Below, one piece after another: positions 7,356 to 15,127 of a stretch of 33,972 nucleotides of DNA. The stretch is from Sphingomonas sp. dw_22 (GTDB lineage: Bacteria; Pseudomonadota; Alphaproteobacteria; Sphingomonadales; Sphingomonadaceae). The notes beneath the pieces were generated by a model. That model had not been told where the DNA came from. It made no database searches and saw only the letters and a program-made list of their open reading frames with translations. The translations under genes and the position numbers were made by a program. The stretch is taken from positions 1-33,972 of the forward strand of contig NZ_JAAVVE010000047.1 in NCBI RefSeq assembly GCF_018449795.1, in the 5' to 3' direction. Positions within the stretch are counted from its first letter, which is position 1, and the number at the start of each line of letters is the position of its first letter.

Positions 7356-7410
7356 ATTTCGGCCCCCTCCCGAATACCACCCTCTTCGCATCATACCCTA
7401 GCAGGCCAGC

Positions 7411-8202
7411 CTAAGCCCCCAGCGCCTCGACCAGAGCCTTGACCTTCTTCTGCCGCCATTGGGGAAGCGGCGCGACCAGCCAATAGCCCATTCGCGACGA
7501 GCGCGCCTCGCCCACCGTCACGACGCGGCCCGAGGCGATGTCGGCGCGGGCGATCAGCTCGGGGACCGTGGCCTGGCCCAGCCCCTCGGCCGCGGCGTCC
7601 ACCGCCAGCCCGGCATCGGCGACGCGGACCGGCGAGCCTGCATCCTCGGCCAGGCAACCTTCCCAGGCGATCCTGGTGTCAATACCGCCGCCGGGGCGCT
7701 CTACGGTGACCATGCCGTCGCTTTCCAGCGCCTCGCCCTCATTCTCGCCGGGGCCCTCGCCCCAGCGGATCGCGAGGTCAAGATTGGCTTCGGTGAAGTC
7801 GATCGAATCGTCGGCCGGAACCAGCATGAAGCGCAGCTCGCCGTCCGCGCGGGCGATCTCGGCGAGCTTGGGCATCAGCCATTTGGCGGTGAGGTCGCGC
7901 GGGGCGGCGATCGTCAACGACTTGGAGGATTGCCCCGCCTGCATCGCCCGCACCGATTCCTCGAACTGGAGGAAGCCGGCGCGCAGCGCGACCAGACCGG
8001 CCTCTGCCTCGGGCGTCAGCTCCAGCCCCTTAGTGGTGCGGCGGAACAGGACGACGCCGAGCGTATCCTCTAGCGCGCGGATCTGCTGGCCCACGGCGGC
8101 GGGCGTCACCGCCAGCTCGTCCGCGGCGCGGGTGAACGACAGGTGCCGCGCGGCCGCATCGAGCACGCGCAGGCCGTTCAGCGGGAGATGCGTGCGCTTC
8201 AC
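7411..8202 (-). CDS. LysR-family transcriptional regulator (GcvA-like)
   Basis: The 263-residue protein starts with the LysR winged helix-turn-helix: LNGLRVLDAAARHLSFTRAA (8-27), then VTPAAVGQQIRALE and LFRRTTKGLELT. A periplasmic-binding-protein-like effector domain follows from about residue 90, with KWLMPKL near the hinge. The N-terminus most resembles the GcvA/AmpR branch. At 263 residues it is somewhat shorter than the usual 290-310. The start is a GTG whose GTGA overlaps the apaG stop by 4 bases, so it is translated as the third gene after metZ and apaG. Targets are unknown; context suggests methionine or sulfur metabolism, but GcvA-like genes often control unrelated operons. Confidence 0.88.
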   Translation of the reverse strand: MKRTHLPLNGLRVLDAAARHLSFTRAADELAVTPAAVGQQIRALEDTLGVVLFRRTTKGLELTPEAEAGLVALRAGFLQFEESVRAMQAGQSSKSLTIAAPRDLTAKWLMPKLAEIARADGELRFMLVPADDSIDFTEANLDLAIRWGEGPGENEGEALESDGMVTVERPGGGIDTRIAWEGCLAEDAGSPVRVADAGLAVDAAAEGLGQATVPELIARADIASGRVVTVGEARSSRMGYWLVAPLPQWRQKKVKALVEALGA

Positions 8203-8597
8203 CCGGTCACCGCCGGGGCGATCAGGGTGAATTTGGGGATGGCGACGTCGAACGCCGATCCGTCCTCGCCGATCATGTGATAGCTGCCCTGCATCGATCC
8301 CGTGGGCGTCGAGAGCGGGCAGCCCGAAACATAGTCGAAGCTGCCGCCCGGCTCGATCATCGGCTGCTCGCCGACCACGCCCTCGCCCTCCACCGAATGG
8401 CGCGCGCCGCGGCCGTCGGTGATGATCCAGTGGCGGGTGAGGAGCTGCACGGTGTGAGGGCCCTCATTCTCGATGCGGATATGATAGGCCCAGAACCAGC
8501 GGCCGCGCTGCGGCTCGGACTGCTCGGGGAGATAGGACACCGACACGCGGACGACGACGCCGCGCGTCTCCGCCTCGTCGGTGAACAGGGCTTTCAC
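8199..8597 (-). CDS. apaG: ApaG (DUF525) domain protein
   Basis: This 132-residue single-domain protein has the ApaG fibronectin-III-like fold: VRVSVSYLPEQS near the start, FWAYHIRIENEG, VQLLTRHWIITDG, and the characteristic PGGSFDYVSGCPLSTPTGSM followed by GSYHM. ApaG proteins bind nucleotides or Mg/Co-linked ligands; the exact role is unresolved, and the enterobacterial name comes from its neighbour apaH. The GTG start overlaps the metZ stop by 4 bases (GTGA), and its own stop overlaps the lysR start in the same way. Pairing of apaG with metZ is frequent in alphaproteobacteria (from memory, not checked here). Confidence 0.92.
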   Translation of the reverse strand: MKALFTDEAETRGVVVRVSVSYLPEQSEPQRGRWFWAYHIRIENEGPHTVQLLTRHWIITDGRGARHSVEGEGVVGEQPMIEPGGSFDYVSGCPLSTPTGSMQGSYHMIGEDGSAFDVAIPKFTLIAPAVTG

Positions 8598-9802
8598 AGC
8601 CCGACGCCCGCCAGCGCCTGATCGAGATCGGCGATCACGTCGTCCGGGTCTTCGAGGCCGACATTGAGGCGCAGCATGCCTTCGGTCACGCCCATCTCCA
8701 GCCGCTTTTCCTCGGCCACGCCCGAATGGGTGGTGGAGGACGGATGCGTCATCAGCGAGCGCGAATCGCCGATATTGTTGGAGATGTCGATCAGGCCGAG
8801 CCCGTCGAGCAGGCCGTGCGCCTGGGCGCGGCCGCCCTCCACCTCGAAGGCGAAGATCGGGCCGGTCGCCTCCATCTGGCGCATCGCCAGATTGTGCTGC
8901 GGGTGGCTGGGGAGCCCCGGATGGAGGATGCGCGGTACGCGGCCTTCCAGGAATCTGCCGACCTTCAGCGCATTCTCGCTCTGGCGGCGGATGCGCAGGT
9001 CGAGCGTCTCCAGCCCCTTGAGCACCACCCAGGCGTTGAACGCGCTCAGCGTCGGGCCGGTGTTGCGGGTGAAGGGCAGCAGCGTGTTGTTGATGAAATC
9101 CTCGGTGCCCGTCACGGCACCCGCCAGCACACGACCCTGGCCGTCCATCATCTTGGTGGCGGAATAGGCGACGATGTCCGCGCCATAGTCCATCGGGCGC
9201 TGGAGCGCGGGGGTGGCGAAGGCATTGTCGACCACCGTCTTGATGCCGTGCGCGCGGGCGATGCCGCACACCGCCTCAAGGTCCACCACATCCATCGTGG
9301 GGTTGGCGGGAGTCTCGAAGAAGAACAGCTTGGTGTTCGGCCGGATCGCGTCCTGGAACTGCTGGGGATCGCGCGCGTCGATCACGGTCGTCTCGATGCC
9401 GAACTTGGGGAGCAGCGAGTCGGTGAGCCAGCGGCACGAGCCGAAGGCGGCGCGGCCCTGGACCAGATGGTCGCCTTGTTCGAGCTGGCAGAGCAGGGCC
9501 GCCGTCATCGCCGCCATGCCGGTCGCCATCGAGCGGCAGGCCTCGGCGCCTTCGAGCAGGGCGATGCGCTGCTCCAGCATCTCGACCGTGGGGTTCTGGA
9601 GGCGCGAATAGGTCATGCCGACCTGCTCGCCGGCGAAACGATCCGCCGCATCGGCCGCGCAATCATAGGCATAGCCCGAGGTGAGGAAGATCGCCTCGCT
9701 CGTCTCGCCCCATTCGGAGCGCGCCGTGCCGCCGCGCACCGCCTGGGTGGCGGGCTTCCAGTTGCGGGTGATGCTTTGGTCCTGGCCGGTATGACGCTTC
9801 AT
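8594..9802 (-). CDS. metZ: O-succinylhomoserine sulfhydrylase
   Basis: This PLP enzyme of the Cys/Met-metabolism family makes homocysteine directly from O-succinylhomoserine and sulfide, in the methionine pathway. The 402-residue length is typical. The visible family features are TYSRLQNPTVEMLE (64-77, substrate and PLP phosphate contacts), the conserved ETPANPTM (163-170), DNAFATP (192-198), and the PLP lysine Lys217 in YSATKMMDGQGR. The C-terminus has SLMTHPSSTTHS. MetZ is preferred over MetB/MetC because of the N-terminal RGGTARSEWGETSEAIFLTSGY pattern split across 23-44. It is first in metZ-apaG-lysR. A TTGACG hexamer lies 32 bases before the ATG; no SAM riboswitch was recognised in the short leader. 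Confidence 0.93.
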   Translation of the reverse strand: MKRHTGQDQSITRNWKPATQAVRGGTARSEWGETSEAIFLTSGYAYDCAADAADRFAGEQVGMTYSRLQNPTVEMLEQRIALLEGAEACRSMATGMAAMTAALLCQLEQGDHLVQGRAAFGSCRWLTDSLLPKFGIETTVIDARDPQQFQDAIRPNTKLFFFETPANPTMDVVDLEAVCGIARAHGIKTVVDNAFATPALQRPMDYGADIVAYSATKMMDGQGRVLAGAVTGTEDFINNTLLPFTRNTGPTLSAFNAWVVLKGLETLDLRIRRQSENALKVGRFLEGRVPRILHPGLPSHPQHNLAMRQMEATGPIFAFEVEGGRAQAHGLLDGLGLIDISNNIGDSRSLMTHPSSTTHSGVAEEKRLEMGVTEGMLRLNVGLEDPDDVIADLDQALAGVGL

Positions 9803-9810
9803 GGATTTCG

Positions 9811-9839
9811 CTTTGCCGGGCGCGGCGCCCCTACGTCAA
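9811..9839 (-). promoter_or_regulatory. Candidate metZ promoter
   Basis: Read on the minus strand, TTGACG (9839-9834) matches the alphaproteobacterial -35 consensus exactly. A weak -10 candidate GCAAAG (9816-9811) follows after 17 bases. The ATG is only 8 bases after the -10, so the mRNA would be leaderless or nearly so. The weak -10 keeps this tentative. Confidence 0.35.
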
Positions 9840-9885
9840 CCACTTCTCCCTCCCTTAAGCGGGAGCGGGATGCTATCGAGCCGCC

Positions 9886-11187
9886 ATGCTGGATCGCATC
9901 AAGGCCCTTCAGAGCCGCCCCGCCATCGTCGCCCTGCTGATCGCCCTGGCCGCGCAAGCGCTGTTCACCCTGCATCTCGACCAGCCCAGCCGGATCATGT
10001 TCGACGAGGTGCATTATGTGCCCGCCGCCCAGGCGCTGATCGACCTCTCGGCCCCGCGCAATACCGAGCATCCGCTGCTCGGCAAGGAGCTGATCGCGCT
10101 GGGCATGATGGTCTTCGGCGACAATCCGATCGGCTGGCGGATCCTGCCCAGCCTGGCCGGCACGGCGACGGTGGTGGGGGTGTTCGCCTTTATCTGGCTG
10201 CTGCTCGGCGGACGGATGCGGCCGGCTCTGGTGGGCGCGGCGCTGGCGGCGCTGAACCAGAGCCTGTTCGTCCAGGCGCGCACGGCGATGCTCGACGTGT
10301 TCCTGGGCGCGTTCGTGCTTTGGGCGCTGGTGCTGATGCTCTGGGCGATGAAGGGCACGCCCCGGCAGGTGCGGTGGCGCTGGATCGGGGCGAGCGTGCT
10401 GCTGGGGCTGGCGACCGCGGTCAAATGGGCGGCGGTGCCCTATGTCGCGCTTGCCGGGCTGGCCTTTGTCGTCATCCGCATCCTCGACGCGCGCCGGGCG
10501 AAGAAATCGATCGATTCCGCCTTCTGGATGAAGAACCAGCCGCACTGGCCGGGGCTGGCGACGATCCCGGGCCTCGCGATCCTGGGCGCGGTGAGCATCA
10601 TCACCTATTTCCTCACCTTCGCGCCCGCCTTCTTCTACGCCTCCGATCCGCTCAGCCTGTCCGGCCTGCTCGATCTCCAGCGCCAGATGTACGGCGCCCA
10701 GACCCAGGTTCTGCGCCACCATACCTACCAGTCCGACTGGTGGAGCTGGCCGCTGATGATCCGGCCGATCTGGTTCTTCTACGAATGGGACATGGGCGCG
10801 CAGCGCGGCGTGCTGCTGATCGGCAATCCCGTCATCATGTGGGGCGGGCTGGTGGGCGTGCTCGCCTGCCTGGCGGCGTGGTTCCGGTCCAGGGCGATCC
10901 GGCCGCTGGCGGGGGCCTTGCTGTGGATCGCATCGGTGGCGATCTACATCGTCATCCCCAAATCCCTGGGTTTCTATTATTATTACCACCTCTCGGCGAT
11001 CTTCCTGTGCCTGGTGCTGCCGGTGGCGTTCGACCATTTCGACCGCGGCAGGAACAAGGGCTGGGAGGAGTGGTTCACCGCCCTCTCGCTGATCGCCTTC
11101 GGCTATTTCTACCCGATCCTGGCCGCCTCCCCGCTGCATGACGGCCAGTCGTTCAATTACTGGATGTGGTTCCCGAGCTGGCGGTAG
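9886..11187 (+). CDS. PMT-family (GT39-like) glycosyltransferase
   Basis: The 433-residue polytopic membrane protein has about 10 hydrophobic segments. After the first helix comes FDEVHYVPAAQ (38-48) with the Asp-Glu pair that marks GT39/PMT glycosyltransferases, then EHPLLGKELIALG (61-73), both predicted to face the periplasm. Near the end, a PKSLGFYYYYHLSAIFL stretch and SPLHDGQSF loop are also typical. Such enzymes transfer sugars from a polyprenyl-phosphate donor to protein or lipid acceptors on the outer face of the inner membrane. Donor and acceptor cannot be inferred here. It is divergent from metZ (83 bases) and convergent with leuB; a perfect palindrome lies just after its stop. The Shine-Dalgarno sequence is weak. 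Confidence 0.85.
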   Translation: MLDRIKALQSRPAIVALLIALAAQALFTLHLDQPSRIMFDEVHYVPAAQALIDLSAPRNTEHPLLGKELIALGMMVFGDNPIGWRILPSLAGTATVVGVFAFIWLLLGGRMRPALVGAALAALNQSLFVQARTAMLDVFLGAFVLWALVLMLWAMKGTPRQVRWRWIGASVLLGLATAVKWAAVPYVALAGLAFVVIRILDARRAKKSIDSAFWMKNQPHWPGLATIPGLAILGAVSIITYFLTFAPAFFYASDPLSLSGLLDLQRQMYGAQTQVLRHHTYQSDWWSWPLMIRPIWFFYEWDMGAQRGVLLIGNPVIMWGGLVGVLACLAAWFRSRAIRPLAGALLWIASVAIYIVIPKSLGFYYYYHLSAIFLCLVLPVAFDHFDRGRNKGWEEWFTALSLIAFGYFYPILAASPLHDGQSFNYWMWFPSWR

Positions 11188-11206
11188 GCCGCCAATCCAA
11201 AACTCT

Positions 11207-11234
11207 CGTCATCCCGGCCTGCGCCGGGATGACG
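11207..11234. terminator. Perfect palindrome between convergent genes, probable bidirectional terminator
   Basis: A 12-base perfect stem (CGTCATCCCGGC with GCCGGGATGACG) closes a CTGC tetraloop. It fills the 55-base gap between the PMT gene (plus) and leuB (minus), so it could end transcription from both sides, although there is no clear T-run. The GTCATCCCGG arm is a variant of the repeats at 2571-2678 and 4145-4172. Confidence 0.6.
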
Positions 11235-11242
11235 AACGATAT

Positions 11243-12292
11243 TCAGAGTTCCGCCAACACCGCGTCGCCCATCGCCGTGGTGGAGAGGCTGCCGCCCAGA
11301 TCGGCCGTGCGGGCGCCCTTGACCAGCGCAGCGGCGACCGCCGCCTCGATACGGCGGGCGGCGGCTTCGTTGTCGAGCGAATGGCGCAGCAGCAGCGCGG
11401 CCGAGAGGATCGCCGCGCACGGATTGGCCTTGCCCTGCCCCGCAATGTCCGGCGCGCTGCCATGGATCGGCTCGTACATGCCGTTGGCGCCGCTCCAGGC
11501 CGAGAGCGAGGCCGAGGGCAGCATGCCGATCGAGCCGGCGCACATGCTCGCTTCGTCCGACAGGATGTCGCCGAACAGATTACCCGTCACGATCACGTCG
11601 AACGCAGTCGGTGCGCGCACGAGCTGCATCGCGGCGTTGTCGACATACATATGGGTCAGATGGACCTCGGGATAGTCGGTCGCGAGATCGTTGACCACGT
11701 CGCGCCAGAGCTGCGACGTCTCCAGCACGTTCGCCTTGTCCACCGAGCAGAGCTTGCGCTTGCGGCGCTTGGCCATCTCGAAGCCGACGCGGGCGATGCG
11801 CTCCACCTCGCCTTCGTCATAGCTCATCAGGTCGTGGCCCTGGCGCAGCCCCTCCAGCGTGGTGCGGCGGCCCTTCTCGCCGAAATAGACGTCGCCGGTC
11901 AGCTCGCGGACGATGACGATGTCGAGGCCCGCGACGATCTCGTTCTTGAGCGGCGAGGCGTTCTCCAGCCCCGGAAAGAGCGAGGCGGGGCGGATATTGG
12001 CGAACAGGCCCAGCTCGCGCCGGATGCCGAGCAGCGCCGCCTCGGGCCGCAGGCGGCGTTCGAGCGCGTCGAAGCGGGGATCGCCGATCGCGCCGAACAG
12101 CACGGCGTCGGACCGCTTGGCGAGTGCGAGCGTATCGGGCGGCAGCGGACGGCCCGAGGCGAGATAGGCGGCGCCGCCGATTGGCGCTTCCTCGAACTGG
12201 AGATCGAGATCGAGCGCTTCGAGCACGCGCCTCGCCTCATGCGTGACTTCAGGACCGATCCCGTCACCGGGCAAAACAGCAATCAGCGGCAT
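11243..12292 (-). CDS. leuB: 3-isopropylmalate dehydrogenase
   Basis: LeuB oxidises and decarboxylates 3-isopropylmalate to 2-oxoisocaproate with NAD, the third step of leucine synthesis. The 349-residue protein begins with the family's LPGDGIGPEV motif. It has the substrate arginines in RRELGLFANIRP and VRELTGDVYFG, the KANVLETS segment, the metal-binding VDNAAMQL and GDILSDEASM region, and the NAD-specific EPIHGSAPDIAGQGKANP motif near the C-terminus. The start at 12292 has GGGAG in front and matches the family N-terminus; an in-frame ATG 60 bases upstream has no support. No leuC or leuD is adjacent. It follows recO on the same strand after 52 bases. Confidence 0.96.
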   Translation of the reverse strand: MPLIAVLPGDGIGPEVTHEARRVLEALDLDLQFEEAPIGGAAYLASGRPLPPDTLALAKRSDAVLFGAIGDPRFDALERRLRPEAALLGIRRELGLFANIRPASLFPGLENASPLKNEIVAGLDIVIVRELTGDVYFGEKGRRTTLEGLRQGHDLMSYDEGEVERIARVGFEMAKRRKRKLCSVDKANVLETSQLWRDVVNDLATDYPEVHLTHMYVDNAAMQLVRAPTAFDVIVTGNLFGDILSDEASMCAGSIGMLPSASLSAWSGANGMYEPIHGSAPDIAGQGKANPCAAILSAALLLRHSLDNEAAARRIEAAVAAALVKGARTADLGGSLSTTAMGDAVLAEL

Positions 12293-12344
12293 TTCCGCTC
12301 CCAATAGCTCGAAAAACCGTGCCGCTTTGCCGATACCGCGCCAG

Positions 12345-13088
12345 TTAGGCAACCGCCCGCAGCAATCGATCGACCAGCCGTGCGCGCGCGGCGAGCGTGT
12401 CGGCGCTTTTTCCGATCAGCAGATCGCGTTCGAGGAAGTGGCCGGTGAGCTTGAGGCCGGCCAGGATATCGTCCCAATCCGCCTCGCCGCCCTCGATCAG
12501 GAAGCGGGGCAAGGCGAGCAGGCGGCGCTCATAGCCCTCCGCGCCCAGGCGGCTGACGGCGATGCCGCTTTTCGGGCTGACAAAGGCGAGATCGTCGTTG
12601 CGGCCGGTGGCGGCGCAATGCTCCAGGTCGAGGCCGAAGCCCAGATCGGCGAGCAGCAACAGCTCGTAGCGGACCAGCGCCACCGCCCAGCCGCGCGCCG
12701 CCGGCGCCGCCTCGATCGCGGCGAGCACGCCGTCGAGCGCGCTGTAGAGGCGCGGATAGGGCTGGCCGTCGGGCAGGGTCGCGGCGGTGAGCGCAGTCGC
12801 CCAGTCGAACGCGGCGGCAGGCAGCGGCTCGCCGAACATCGGCGCGCGGCTGTGGATCAGCTCGACCGTGAGCGCGGCAAGCTGCTCCTCGGTGCGGGCG
12901 CGCCATTCGCCGAGGACAAGGTTTGCGGGCTGGAGGATCGGGCGGAGCGCCCGCGAACGGCCGCCGCGGACATAGCCGGGCTGGAGGCCGTCGCTCTCGG
13001 TGAGCGCACGCACCACCGCGCCATGCTCGCCATGCGCGCGGATGCTGAGGATGATCGCTTCGGCGCGGAGATGCATGGGACATGCCAT
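12345..13088 (-). CDS. recO: DNA repair protein RecO
   Basis: RecO loads RecA onto SSB-coated single-stranded DNA together with RecR and also anneals strands. The protein is 247 residues from the ATG at 13088 (243 from the ATG at 13076), a usual length. It shows the N-terminal OB-fold with AEAIILSIRAHGEHGAVV and the hallmark YVRGGRSRALRP (basic DNA-binding stretch), followed by the helical domain with LVRYELLLLADLGFGLDLE. The four-cysteine zinc knuckle found in many RecO proteins is absent; only one Cys remains in the ALDL..HCAATG segment, as is common in this group. The 13088 start has GGGG upstream, but MHLRAEA at 13076 is the usual family start. Further in-frame extension would translate an intergenic repeat. 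Confidence 0.9.
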   Translation of the reverse strand: MACPMHLRAEAIILSIRAHGEHGAVVRALTESDGLQPGYVRGGRSRALRPILQPANLVLGEWRARTEEQLAALTVELIHSRAPMFGEPLPAAAFDWATALTAATLPDGQPYPRLYSALDGVLAAIEAAPAARGWAVALVRYELLLLADLGFGLDLEHCAATGRNDDLAFVSPKSGIAVSRLGAEGYERRLLALPRFLIEGGEADWDDILAGLKLTGHFLERDLLIGKSADTLAARARLVDRLLRAVA

Positions 13089-13091
13089 ATC

Positions 13092-13197
13092 AAGCCCCGC
13101 GCCTTCGGGGGAGGGGTTGGGGGAGTTATCACGAGCTTCGGTCTCGGTGAGACACTGCCCCACCCCAAACCCCTCCCCTGAAGGGGAGGGGCTTTTT
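13092..13197. repeat. Inverted pair of CCCCTCCCC-GGGGAGGGG type repeats
   Basis: Copy 2 (13158-13197, plus-oriented) has a perfect 9-base stem (13170-13178 with 13183-13191, CCCCTCCCC and GGGGAGGGG), a TGAA loop, then C and five Ts at 13193-13197. Copy 1 (13092-13123) is a diverged copy in the opposite orientation. Read through by translation, both give the familiar spurious peptide NPSPEGEG, which marks a dispersed element known from many proteobacterial genomes. The pair fills the gap between the FemAB-like gene and recO. A related hairpin lies at 20878-20912. On the plus strand copy 2 looks like an intrinsic terminator, although both flanking genes run the other way. Confidence 0.7.
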
Positions 13198-14120
13198 CAG
13201 GCGCCTCGCCGGACCCGTTTCGCGAGTTTCTCCAGCCCGGCCGCGTTCACCGCGCGTTTCGCCAGCGCTACCGAGGCGTTGAAGCCGCCGAGCGCCGCCA
13301 TCGTCAGCCGGTTGGCGAGGCTCGGGCGCAGCAGGAGGAGATCGATACAGGCCACGCCGCCGGTGGCGAACTGGCGCTTGTGCTGGCCCTCCCCTTCCGT
13401 GAAGTCGAATCGGCCGAAGCGTTCCTCTGCGAACAGGTCGCGCATCGCCTCGAGCTGGAGCACCGCGCCCGGCGAGAGATCGTTGAACGCCGGATCATGG
13501 CCGACATGGGCGTAGATCACGGTATCGCCCAACACCGGGCAATAGAGGTACGCGACAGGCTCGCCGGCGATGTAGAGCAGCCAGGCGCGCGCGCGATCTG
13601 CGGCGGCCAGCGCCAGCATCTCCCGCACGAACTCCGGGCCGTCGGGCAGGCCCGAGCCGAGCAGCCGCTCCTGATAGGTGCGCTGCGAGATCTGCCGCGC
13701 AACGGCGTGGAATGCCTCCAGTTCGTGCGGCGCGTGGAAACGGCGGACGTCGAGCGCGCCGCCGCCTGCAATCTTCTTGGCCTTGCGCTTGAGGCCCTGG
13801 CGGGCGTTGGACGACAGGCCGCCGAACCAGGCGTCGAAGCCGATCTCGAAATCGAGATAATAGCGCGTGTAGCGCTGGCGCACGAAGGGCAGCATCCCGC
13901 CCGAGGCATGGAGCATCGCCGCCTGGCGATCCTCGGGCAGCGACGTCACCGAATAGCCGTGCGTGCCGCGTTCCAGCGGCGGGAGCACCGGCAGCCGACT
14001 CTCGATCGCATCCTCCAGCGTGAGCGGCACGCGGGCCAGCGACCGCCGCACGGCGAACAAGGTGCGCGCGCCGATCTCGAACTTGAGCCGCACCGGCTTG
14101 GCGGGATGCGCCGCCGTCAT
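13197..14120 (-). CDS. FemAB/CelD-like GNAT acetyltransferase
   Basis: The 307-residue protein matches the Acetyltransf_6 (CelD/BioF2/FemAB-like) group. It has an N-terminal strand-rich part up to about 100, then a basic helix RQGLKRKAKKIAGGG, a TYQERLLG segment, YIAGEPVAYLYCPVLGDTV (a GNAT beta-hairpin) and the strongly conserved end FDFTEGEGQHKRQFATG near 240-256. Relatives act in exopolysaccharide or cell-envelope acylation or aminoacylation. Its ATG overlaps the stop of the deacetylase gene by 4 bases (ATGA), so the two are translationally coupled. The pairing points to modification of an envelope glycan, but the substrate is unknown. It ends directly on the T-run of a hairpin repeat. Confidence 0.8.
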   Translation of the reverse strand: MTAAHPAKPVRLKFEIGARTLFAVRRSLARVPLTLEDAIESRLPVLPPLERGTHGYSVTSLPEDRQAAMLHASGGMLPFVRQRYTRYYLDFEIGFDAWFGGLSSNARQGLKRKAKKIAGGGALDVRRFHAPHELEAFHAVARQISQRTYQERLLGSGLPDGPEFVREMLALAAADRARAWLLYIAGEPVAYLYCPVLGDTVIYAHVGHDPAFNDLSPGAVLQLEAMRDLFAEERFGRFDFTEGEGQHKRQFATGGVACIDLLLLRPSLANRLTMAALGGFNASVALAKRAVNAAGLEKLAKRVRRGA

Positions 14121-15073
14121 GCCACGCGTTCCTCGACCAAGTTCGACCAGAGCTGCTCCGCCTGGCGCAGGCGGGTGCGCAACAGGCTGGGGCCGAGCGG
14201 CGCATCGGCCTGGTCCAGCCGCAGCACGGGCAGGTCGCGGAAATGGCTAGTCACCAGCGCCTCGCGGCGGCGACCCAGCAGGCGGCACAGCATCTCGAAA
14301 CGGCGGACATGCACGGCGTTGGGCCGGGTGCCGGCGCGATTGGCGAGCTCGAAGCTGTGCCCCACCACCGTCACCGCCGCATGGCCCGCGCGCGCGGCAT
14401 GATCGAGCGCGGCCTTCATCTCGGCGGCGGAAAGCGCGCAGATCTGGAAATGGCGGAGGTGATCCCTGCGGTCCTCGATCAGCGTGACCGGAACCTCGGT
14501 GATCCCGCGATATGCGATCGGCGCGATCTGGCGCGCATCGAGGCCGATCGCGCTGGGCCAAGGATGCTCGGAGCCGTTATGGCTCGAATCATAGCGGAAA
14601 CCGAGCTCGGCCAGGGCAAGCAGGGTGTCGTCGCTGGCCGAATAGCTGCCCGATCGGAAGGCGACCGGCTTCGGCGCACCCGCCGCGACCAGCATGTCCG
14701 CCGCGCCGGCGATCAGCCGGGCCTGCTCCTCCAGGCTGTAGTCGATCAGCTCGAACGGGCCGTAGCTTGCGCCGCGATCCCCCGCCGTCGCGCCGGTCCA
14801 GTTGGGATGGAGGTGAAGCTGCACCTCCTGCCCCGCCTCCAGCACCGCGCCCACCACGCGCCGGATCGGATCGAGGCCGTAGACCAGCGCCGGCATCGGA
14901 TCGACGAAGAAGGTCGCCTTCAGCCCATGCCGGCCGAGCTGCGCAAGCTGCCAGCCGATGCCGACGCCAGCGGGCTCCAGCGAGCGCTGGACGATCGTCT
15001 CCGGATCGAGCCCGGCGACGTGATGGCGCCACATCAGCTCGGTATCGATGGTCAGGAATACGCGCGTCGGCAT
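14117..15073 (-). CDS. Polysaccharide deacetylase-family protein
   Basis: The 318-residue protein looks like a carbohydrate-esterase-4 (NodB-type) fold. Motif 1 is FLTIDTE (6-12) with Asp10 as the probable catalytic base. Motif 2 is VQLHLHPNW (84-92) with His87 and His89 as metal ligands. Motif 3 is FRSGSYSASD, where the family usually has RxPYG-like residues, and a HSFE histidine near the end fits motif 5. It would remove acetyl groups from a glycan. There is no evident signal peptide, so the substrate may be a cytoplasmic precursor. It is coupled to the FemAB-like gene by an ATGA overlap. The Shine-Dalgarno sequence is weak. The CE4 fold is likely; activity is inferred. Confidence 0.78.
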   Translation of the reverse strand: MPTRVFLTIDTELMWRHHVAGLDPETIVQRSLEPAGVGIGWQLAQLGRHGLKATFFVDPMPALVYGLDPIRRVVGAVLEAGQEVQLHLHPNWTGATAGDRGASYGPFELIDYSLEEQARLIAGAADMLVAAGAPKPVAFRSGSYSASDDTLLALAELGFRYDSSHNGSEHPWPSAIGLDARQIAPIAYRGITEVPVTLIEDRRDHLRHFQICALSAAEMKAALDHAARAGHAAVTVVGHSFELANRAGTRPNAVHVRRFEMLCRLLGRRREALVTSHFRDLPVLRLDQADAPLGPSLLRTRLRQAEQLWSNLVEERVA

Positions 15074-15127
15074 GGCGCGGGGCTTAGCGCGCCGGCGTGA
15101 AGAAATCCCGAATCCGCACGATACGCC

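Noticed and set aside
9803..9885. SAM riboswitch before metZ
   Set aside because: The leader is very short with a promoter-like TTGACG only 32 bases before the ATG; I could not align it to the SAM-II or SAM/SAH pseudoknot patterns. A covariance-model search would decide.
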